Source of the DNA: an uncultured Acidipila sp.
Lineage (GTDB): Bacteria; Acidobacteriota; Terriglobia; Terriglobales; Acidobacteriaceae
DNA: 40,209 bases
NCBI GenBank assembly: GCA_937859835.1
Contig: CALMAN010000117.1
Location: 1-40,209 of the forward strand
Reading direction: 5' to 3'
In this document: piece by piece, positions 35,295-40,209 of the stretch
How positions within the stretch are numbered: position 1 is the stretch's first letter
Layout of the letters: every line of letters begins with the position of its first letter
Made by a program: the position numbers and the translations under genes
Notes under the pieces: model-generated
What the model saw: the letters and a program-made list of their open reading frames with translations, nothing else
What the model was told of the DNA's origin: nothing
Database searches by the model: none

Positions 35295-36772
35295 GCGATC
35301 CGCAGCGAACCGTTCTGGTCGTCGACGATCGCGAAGAAAACCGCTACACACTTTGCCATGCCCTGTCGCGCGCGGGTTTCGAGACGCTCGAGGCCGCGAC
35401 CGGCAAGCAGGCCCTTGAGCTTTCCCGGATGCTGCCGGACGTCATCGTTCTCGACGTGCGCCTCCCGGACATCCTGGGATACGAGGTATGCCGCCGGCTC
35501 AAAAACAACCCACAAACCAGCCACATTCCGGTTCTTCAACTGTCCGCCGCCTTTCTTACCGCGGAAAGCAAGCTGTACGCGCTTGAGAGCGGAGCAGACA
35601 GCTACCTGATCCAGCCGGCGGACCCCCTGGTTCTGGTGGCCACGGTGCGTTCGCTGCTGCGGCTGCGGGAAGCGGAAAAGCAGGCCCACGCCGCGGCCAA
35701 GCAGTGGGCCGCCACCTTTGACGCGCTGAGCGAGGGCGTGGCCCTGGTGCAGGATGGAGTCGTACAGCGTTGCAACCGGGCCATGACCGAGCTTCTCGAG
35801 GCCTCCTACGGCCAGATCGAACAGCAGCCGTATGCGGCGCTCCTGCGGCTACGCTTCGCCGTGGAAGCGCACGCGCTCGAAGGCGGAGCCTCTTTGGACG
35901 TCCAGGTCAATGACCGCTTCTTCCGGATCTGCTCCGCTCCTTTGCCGGTCGATGGCGCCCTCGCAGGAACGGTGCTGCTGGTTGCCGAGACAACAGCCCA
36001 GAAGCAAGCCGAACAAGCGCTTCTGCTCACTGAGCGGCTCGCTGCTACCGGACGCATGGCCCACACCATCGCGCACGAAATCAACAATCCGCTCGAGGCG
36101 ATCACCAATCTTCTTTACCTTGCACAAACGGCCGCCGGGGTGAACGATCCGGTTCACGCTTTTCTTGCCGCGGCTGCCGAACAGGTGGAGCGTGTGTCGC
36201 AGATTACGCGCCAGGTCCTTTCCTTTCATCGGGAAACACGCGAAGCGGTCGACGTACCAATTGCTGAACTGGTCGAAGATGTCCTCGCACTCAGCTGCCG
36301 GACAGCCGGCTGCAAGCAGGTCGCCATGCAGTCGCATGTGGACGCCTCGCTGAGCGTCACCGGCTACCCGGCGCGGCTTCGGCAGGTTTTTTCAAACATC
36401 GTCCGCAACGCGATTGAAGCCTGTTCGGACACCGGAGGCCTTGCCGTCCGCGTCAGCCGCAGTTCCATGCGCTCCATGCAGGGCATGCTCCCTGCTGTCC
36501 GGATCACGATCTGCGATAGCGGCGCGGGCATCCCGAAAAGCCTGCGCAAGAAAGTGTTTGAGCCTTTCTTCACCACCAAGGGGCAGGCCGGCTCCGGGGT
36601 CGGGCTGTGGCTGGCGGCCACTATTGTGGAAGAGCACGGCGGCAAGCTCCAGTTGCGCAGCAGCACGGCCGCGGGCCGGTCAGGGACTCAGTTTTCCGTG
36701 CTGCTCCCCGCAGCGGCGGTCAAGGGGAGCCTTCCCGCCGGCAGCCTGTCGCGGGCGGCGGCGCAGCGTTGA
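35291..36772 (+). CDS. Receiver-histidine kinase with central PAS-like region
   Basis: A 493-residue cytosolic protein: receiver domain (about 6-120, VLVVDDREENR, phospho-acceptor Asp55), a PAS-like region (about 135-235, SEGVALVQDGVVQRCNRAM), HisKA (RMAHTIAHEINNPLEAI, His262) and HATPase_c (NIVRNAIEAC, CDSGAGIP, GSGVGLWLA). In the receiver, the usual invariant Lys near the end is Gln (SYLIQPADP), which should alter phosphorylation-driven signalling. ATG at 35291 overlaps the previous stop by four bases (ATGA). As the last gene of the operon it may take phosphate from, or pass it to, the preceding hybrid kinase. No DNA-binding output regulator is encoded here. Confidence 0.9.
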   Translation: MSDPQRTVLVVDDREENRYTLCHALSRAGFETLEAATGKQALELSRMLPDVIVLDVRLPDILGYEVCRRLKNNPQTSHIPVLQLSAAFLTAESKLYALESGADSYLIQPADPLVLVATVRSLLRLREAEKQAHAAAKQWAATFDALSEGVALVQDGVVQRCNRAMTELLEASYGQIEQQPYAALLRLRFAVEAHALEGGASLDVQVNDRFFRICSAPLPVDGALAGTVLLVAETTAQKQAEQALLLTERLAATGRMAHTIAHEINNPLEAITNLLYLAQTAAGVNDPVHAFLAAAAEQVERVSQITRQVLSFHRETREAVDVPIAELVEDVLALSCRTAGCKQVAMQSHVDASLSVTGYPARLRQVFSNIVRNAIEACSDTGGLAVRVSRSSMRSMQGMLPAVRITICDSGAGIPKSLRKKVFEPFFTTKGQAGSGVGLWLAATIVEEHGGKLQLRSSTAAGRSGTQFSVLLPAAAVKGSLPAGSLSRAAAQR

Positions 36773-36821
36773 GTGAGAGGTCCCGCCTTTCCGCCTCGTC
36801 AGGCGCCCTCTACCGGCCTTA

Positions 36822-38141
36822 CTAGATACGCGGCGCCCAGCCTTTCTCGTATTCCCGGCCCCACATCTTCATCGCTTCAGGGTCTTTCTGTATCTTGCCG
36901 TCGGCGGTATCGAGCAGCAGTTCCCGTTTCATCTCCCAGGCGATGTTTGAGAGTTGCAGCATCGTCACTGCGACGTTGCCGACTGCCACCGGAGCGTTCA
37001 GCTTTTCGCCCTTGCGAATGCCCGCGATGAGGTTGGCAAAGTGGAGTTCCGTCATCGAGTCGCTGCCCATCAGATCGGTCGATGAGGTTTGCTTGCCGGT
37101 TTTGAACTCGCCGGTCTTGTTGCCCTTCCAGTCATAAATCTCGTAGCCGTCGCGATCGACCAGAACCGTTCCGTTGGTGCCCAGAACCGTAGTGCCCCGG
37201 TCGCGGTTGTAGTACTTGGCGCCCTGGCAGCTCTTGCCTTCCCACGAGATCATGGTGTCCGGGTAGGTGAAGCTGGTCACCAGGGTGTCGTAGAACTGCC
37301 AGTCATCCTTGTACTGGTAGCGGCCGCCCGTTGCCGCGACACGCTGGGGATAGTCCACACCCAAAGCCCACCGGCATACATCGACCTCGTGGGTGCCGTT
37401 GTTCAAGGACTCGCCGGTCCCGTAGGTGCGGAACCAGTGCCAGTTATACGGGTGGAGGTTGTCCTGGTAAGGGCGCCGGGGAACCGGCCCCTGCCACAGG
37501 TCCCAATCCAGTGTCGCCGGCACGGGAACTTCCTTGCCGTACCCGATCGACTTGCGCACATTGCTGTACCAGGCCTTGGCAAAGTAGGCACGCCCGATCA
37601 GGCCGCCATGGATCTTTTCAACGATCTCGATGGTGTGGGGAGACGACCTTTGCTGGGTGCCCATCTGCACCAGCTTGCCGTACCTGCGCTGCGCCTCAAC
37701 CAGCAGCGCCCCTTCGGCAGGATTGTGGCTGCACGGCTTTTCCACGTACACGTGCTTGCCCGCCTGAAGGGCCGCAATCGCCATGTGCGTATGCCAAAAG
37801 TCGGGCGTGGCGATCGTCACCGCGTCCACCTCCTTGACGGCGAGCACCTGGCGAAAATCTTGCTCGGTCCTGGGCGCATCGCCCATGGCCTGCCCGGCGG
37901 TGGTCGCGAACTTCGCCAGGATGGCTGTGTCCACGTCGCATACATAGGCAACGCGCGCGGCGCTCTTGTTGGCTTTGAGCGCCGCCAGGTGCGCGTAGGC
38001 GCGGCTGTTCAGGCCGATGATGGCGAAGTGCAGCCGATCGTTCGAGCCAAGTATCTGGCCATAGCTTTTGGCCGTGGCGGCTGCCGCGACCGCTGCTGTC
38101 CCTTTCACCGACTTATCCAGAAAATCACGCCGTGTGATCAT
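36822..38141 (-). CDS. Tat-exported Gfo/Idh/MocA family oxidoreductase
   Basis: A 439-residue protein with a twin-arginine signal (MITRRDFLDKS, then an Ala-rich stretch), so it is probably exported folded with its cofactor. The Rossmann domain begins at about residue 37 (LHFAIIGLNSRAYAH). The catalytic-type motif is HVYVEKPCSHN (the Lys of EKP), with DFWHTHMAI before it and a C-terminal alpha/beta domain typical of glycoside- or inositol-type dehydrogenases. Tat-exported members are abundant in acidobacteria and planctomycetes, where they are linked to 3-keto-sugar or glycan breakdown. ATG at 38141 follows GGGAGGG at eight bases. It lies 63 bases after the isomerase-like gene and probably shares its transcript. 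Confidence 0.92.
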   Translation of the reverse strand: MITRRDFLDKSVKGTAAVAAAATAKSYGQILGSNDRLHFAIIGLNSRAYAHLAALKANKSAARVAYVCDVDTAILAKFATTAGQAMGDAPRTEQDFRQVLAVKEVDAVTIATPDFWHTHMAIAALQAGKHVYVEKPCSHNPAEGALLVEAQRRYGKLVQMGTQQRSSPHTIEIVEKIHGGLIGRAYFAKAWYSNVRKSIGYGKEVPVPATLDWDLWQGPVPRRPYQDNLHPYNWHWFRTYGTGESLNNGTHEVDVCRWALGVDYPQRVAATGGRYQYKDDWQFYDTLVTSFTYPDTMISWEGKSCQGAKYYNRDRGTTVLGTNGTVLVDRDGYEIYDWKGNKTGEFKTGKQTSSTDLMGSDSMTELHFANLIAGIRKGEKLNAPVAVGNVAVTMLQLSNIAWEMKRELLLDTADGKIQKDPEAMKMWGREYEKGWAPRI

Positions 38142-38204
38142 CGCGGCATCCCTCCCGCGGGGCAGCGGGGCTCCCTTTCTCTGGTTCGGTGACCCGAGCT
38201 GCGG

Positions 38205-39185
38205 CTACACAGCGATGCCTGCCGCGCCCAGATCTTTCTTGAGCCCGGCCATGCTGATGCGTGTCGAGGCTTCCGGCGACCCGGCACCACGCCAGTGTGT
38301 TTCCAGGCTCAGGCCGTAGCGGTAGCCGTCGCGCTTGAGCGCCCGCAGCTGCCCAACCCAGTCCACCACGCCAACATCCACCGGCTCCCACTTGTACTTG
38401 CCGTCAGGGCTGCGCTCCACGTTCTTCGCATGGCAATGGCCGATGCGCGTCTTCGGGAGCAGGGCAAACCCGTCCGGGTAGGGCGTGCTTCCAAGCGCGG
38501 CGGCGTTGCCCGGGTCCCAGTTCAGCATGAAGTTGGGGCTGGGGATAGCCCGGAACACTGCCGCCGCTTCCTCGCCTGTCGCCGTGTTGCACGACATTTC
38601 ATTTTCAAGCAGCAGGATGACCTTGCTTTTCGCGCATCGCTCCGCTGCCTCCTGCAGCTTGCGATTGATGGCTGCCCGGTACGGTTTCTGGTCGTCCAGC
38701 CTCCAGTAATCGAAGCAGCGGATGCGGTCTGCGCCAAAGGAGTGCGCCAGCCCGATGCAGGTTTCAAGCAGCCTGTCCTGCGCTTGTGCGTCAAAAGCCG
38801 CGCCAAACTGATCGCGCTTCTCGCTTTGCCGGGACAGGGGAGCGCCGGGCCAGTCGGTCTTGAACAGGGGGCTTGCGATGTCTGTTACCCGCAGTTTGTG
38901 TGCGGCCAGGATCCTGCGCGCGTCGTCCACTTCCTTTGCGCTCAGCTCGGTGACGTTCTTGTTCCACATCCCCCGCAGTTCAATCCACCGGAGGCCGAAC
39001 TCGTTGGCCGCGATCCCGCACGCCCGTTCAAAATCCTGGGAAATCTCATCATTGATGACAGCAAGGCGAAACGGGTCTGCGCTTTCGCCTTGGGAAGCGG
39101 CTGCTTCCCGGAGCAGCGGCGGGATCGCCGCGCCCAGGCCTGCCAGGCTGCACGCCGCCAGGATGTCGCGCCGGGTGTAAGCCAC
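38205..39185 (-). CDS. Tat-exported sugar phosphate isomerase/epimerase-like TIM-barrel protein
   Basis: A 326-residue protein of the xylose isomerase-like TIM-barrel family (AP_endonuc_2). The N-terminus has a Tat-type signal (MAYTRRDILAACSLAGLGAAIPPLL). Metal-ligand candidates fit the family pattern: Glu in LLLENEMSCN, Asp in MLNWDPGNAA, His in IGHCHAKNV and Glu in GLSLETHW. Such proteins isomerise or epimerise keto-sugars. The pairing with a Gfo/Idh/MocA oxidoreductase suggests oxidation plus rearrangement or elimination of glycosides in the periplasm. The start is GTG at 39185, directly after the TAG stop of the small upstream gene, with GGGAG six bases before it, so translation is probably coupled. 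Confidence 0.9.
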   Translation of the reverse strand: MAYTRRDILAACSLAGLGAAIPPLLREAAASQGESADPFRLAVINDEISQDFERACGIAANEFGLRWIELRGMWNKNVTELSAKEVDDARRILAAHKLRVTDIASPLFKTDWPGAPLSRQSEKRDQFGAAFDAQAQDRLLETCIGLAHSFGADRIRCFDYWRLDDQKPYRAAINRKLQEAAERCAKSKVILLLENEMSCNTATGEEAAAVFRAIPSPNFMLNWDPGNAAALGSTPYPDGFALLPKTRIGHCHAKNVERSPDGKYKWEPVDVGVVDWVGQLRALKRDGYRYGLSLETHWRGAGSPEASTRISMAGLKKDLGAAGIAV

Positions 39186-39446
39186 CTAGAACTCCCGCAG
39201 CCGTGCTGGAAACACGGCCGGGTTGCGCGGCAAAGCCAGGAGGTGGCCGGTTTCGAGCAGGGGTTTGAGCAGGGGTTTGAGCCGGGGTCCGAGCCCGGTC
39301 CCGAGCCCGGGCCCGAGCAGGGCGGGGAACAACCCGTGTTTGGGCCTGCGGTAGCCGTTTTCGCGGCGAAACGCGCCCTTTTCCAGGGTGGTGCGTGCGA
39401 AGGGTGGGTCCAGCTCGGCTTCGAGCCGGTGCGGGGAGGGTGTCAT
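39186..39446 (-). CDS. Small protein with tetrapeptide repeats, family unknown
   Basis: An 86-residue frame, ATG at 39446, ending in a TAG that abuts the isomerase-like GTG start. Third codon positions are almost all G or C, like its neighbours, which supports real coding. The middle part is six tetrapeptide units of the kind L-G/K/E-P/T-x, made by a 12-base tandem repeat. No signal peptide, membrane helix or known domain is visible, and no clear Shine-Dalgarno site precedes the ATG. The frame stays open to 40025, but that extension lies antisense to the peptidase gene and is not supported. It may be the first cistron of the isomerase/oxidoreductase operon. Confidence 0.5.
   Translation of the reverse strand: MTPSPHRLEAELDPPFARTTLEKGAFRRENGYRRPKHGLFPALLGPGLGTGLGPRLKPLLKPLLETGHLLALPRNPAVFPARLREF
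39254..39325. repeat. 12-base tandem repeat, six imperfect units
   Basis: Six consecutive 12-base units beginning with CGAGCAGGGGTT and TGAGCAGGGGTT, then drifting to CGAGCCCGGTCC, CGAGCCCGGGCC and CGAGCAGGGCGG. The period keeps the reading frame, so the copy number can change without breaking the small minus-strand gene. The frame on the plus strand is also open here but overlaps real genes in antisense. Confidence 0.9.
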
Positions 39447-39660
39447 GGCAGGTTCCGGAGAGTCGGTGAGAAACGGCGCAGCATGAGCATCCTGCTTTGC
39501 CAAAACGGTTGTCAACGCCCACGCCCCCAAGCGAAAACCGCGCCCGCTCCAGAGGCCAGGAAACAAGCGGCGCGCACGAAGCTCGCGGGGCAGGCGCCTG
39601 CCTGCATGACGGGTGCGGGCCCGGTTCTGTACTATCTCGGAGGCCGGAGGTTCCCCCTGT

Positions 39661-40209
39661 ATGCCGCACGATGCCGAGCGCCACGCCCGGGTTCTGGCTG
39701 CCATGGCCGCGGCCAAGCTCGACGCCATCCTTTCGAGCTCGGCGACCGAAGTGCTCCTGCTGACCGGGTACTGGCCGGTGATGGACGCAAGCCTGGCACT
39801 GGTCACCTCTGCGGGGGAGCGATGGGTGGTGCTGCCGGAAGATGAAAGCGAGCTGGCCGGCACGACCACCGACGCGTCGCTCGCCGTGTACCAGCCGAGC
39901 GAAAAAGATCGTCTGGTCAGCCCTTCCGACGCGCTGGAAGCCCCCTTGCGCGCGACGCTTGCGAGGTGCGGGCTTGGCCGCGCCACCGTCGGGGTACAGC
40001 TCGGGCATGGCGTACAGCCATCCACCTATGCGGTCTCGACCCGGTTCCGCTCGTCGCTCTTCGACCTGCTTCAGAAGATCCAGCCCGGGGCCAAGTACGT
40101 CGCCTGCGACGCGCTGCTGGCTGGTTTAGAGGCGGCAAAAACGGCGGGCGAGCTCCAGCGCATCCGGGAAGGGGTGGACCTGCTCGGGCGCGACCCTCGC
40201 GCAATGGAG
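39661..40209 (+). CDS. M24 (aminopeptidase P/creatinase-like) peptidase, N-terminal part
   Basis: 183 residues are visible; the frame runs off the window end without a stop. The start resembles the creatinase N-terminal domain of Xaa-Pro aminopeptidases: RHARVLAAMAAAKLDAILSSSATEVLLLTGYWPVMDASLALV, then GVQLGHGVQPSTYAVSTRFRSSLFDLL and AAKTAGELQRIREGVDL, which normally leads into the metal-binding M24 'pita-bread' domain (not reached). ATG at 39661 has GGAGG about ten bases upstream. The 214 bases between this gene and the divergent small gene hold no gene I can support; TTGTCA at about 39508 could be a -35 box. Confidence 0.8.
   Translation, partial: MPHDAERHARVLAAMAAAKLDAILSSSATEVLLLTGYWPVMDASLALVTSAGERWVVLPEDESELAGTTTDASLAVYQPSEKDRLVSPSDALEAPLRATLARCGLGRATVGVQLGHGVQPSTYAVSTRFRSSLFDLLQKIQPGAKYVACDALLAGLEAAKTAGELQRIREGVDLLGRDPRAME

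Noticed and set aside
36792-36805. Hairpin CGCCT/AGGCG between the two convergent genes at 36.8 kb as a shared terminator
   Set aside because: The stem is only five bases and has no T tract on either strand, so it is within chance for this GC content.
38295-39845. Long plus-strand open frame of 516 codons, including FEQG/FEPG repeats
   Set aside because: It runs antisense to the well-supported isomerase-like gene and the small repeat gene, and out of frame with the M24 peptidase. It has no recognisable domain and is a by-product of high GC content.

Overview
The window is GC-rich, densely coded bacterial chromosome with short intergenic gaps and no insertion sequence, phage gene or CRISPR array that I could see. 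The gene set suggests an acidobacterium, probably near the Terriglobales/Acidobacteriaceae. It has an Oar-type TonB-dependent receptor with an N-terminal carboxypeptidase-regulatory-like domain, Tat-exported Gfo/Idh/MocA and sugar-isomerase-like proteins, futalosine-pathway menaquinone synthesis (MqnD), a DUF4097 wall-facing protein and an RsbRST stressosome module. This placement is inferred from gene content only; there is no rRNA or other marker gene here.

Layout. 1-5.8 kb: 3' part of a Nudix hydrolase, a short-chain dehydrogenase, a DUF4149 membrane protein, and a large TonB-dependent receptor interrupted near its 3' end by an apparent one-base deletion, followed by a clear intrinsic terminator. 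5.8-9.4 kb (minus): DUF4097 protein, HAD phosphatase and uvrB (TTG start, overlapping the phosphatase gene). 9.5-12 kb (plus): a CBS/CorC-type transporter and a DppB-like permease. 12-15 kb (minus): bioY, mqnD, a strong hairpin, a DppC-like permease and a metallophosphoesterase. 15.4-17.2 kb (plus): a phosphohexomutase and an FtsB-like divisome protein. 17.2-21.7 kb: ada, divergent from an iron-sulfur (6-4)-type photolyase and an FAD amine-oxidase-like protein. At 21.8 kb lies tRNA-Asn(GTT) with a plausible promoter.

The most unusual block is 21.96-30.04 kb on the minus strand. A radical SAM protein with a Cys-rich C-terminus is followed by an HgdB-like 2-hydroxyacyl-CoA dehydratase-type protein, then by a 1232-residue protein carrying two complete HgdC-type activase modules plus a DUF2229-like region, then by an FtsX-like permease. 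The activase/HgdB domain set resembles clostridial plasmalogen synthase PlsA and related ester-to-ether lipid reductases, here split into two polypeptides. Beside a radical SAM enzyme in a likely acidobacterium (a phylum known for membrane-spanning iso-diabolic acid lipids), this makes a testable candidate lipid-remodelling locus. The function is inferred.

Divergent from it, 30.5-36.8 kb (plus), is a tightly overlapping six-gene signalling operon. It encodes RsbR, RsbS and RsbT, then an RsbT-like ATPase domain fused to an RsbX/SpoIIE-type phosphatase, then a hybrid histidine kinase that itself begins with an RsbT-like ATPase domain and ends in two receiver domains, then a receiver-histidine kinase. 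It appears to join a stressosome switch to a phosphorelay. The right end (36.8-39.4 kb, minus) carries a small repeat-containing gene, a Tat-exported sugar isomerase-like protein and a Tat-exported Gfo/Idh/MocA oxidoreductase. The window closes inside a creatinase/aminopeptidase P-type gene on the plus strand.
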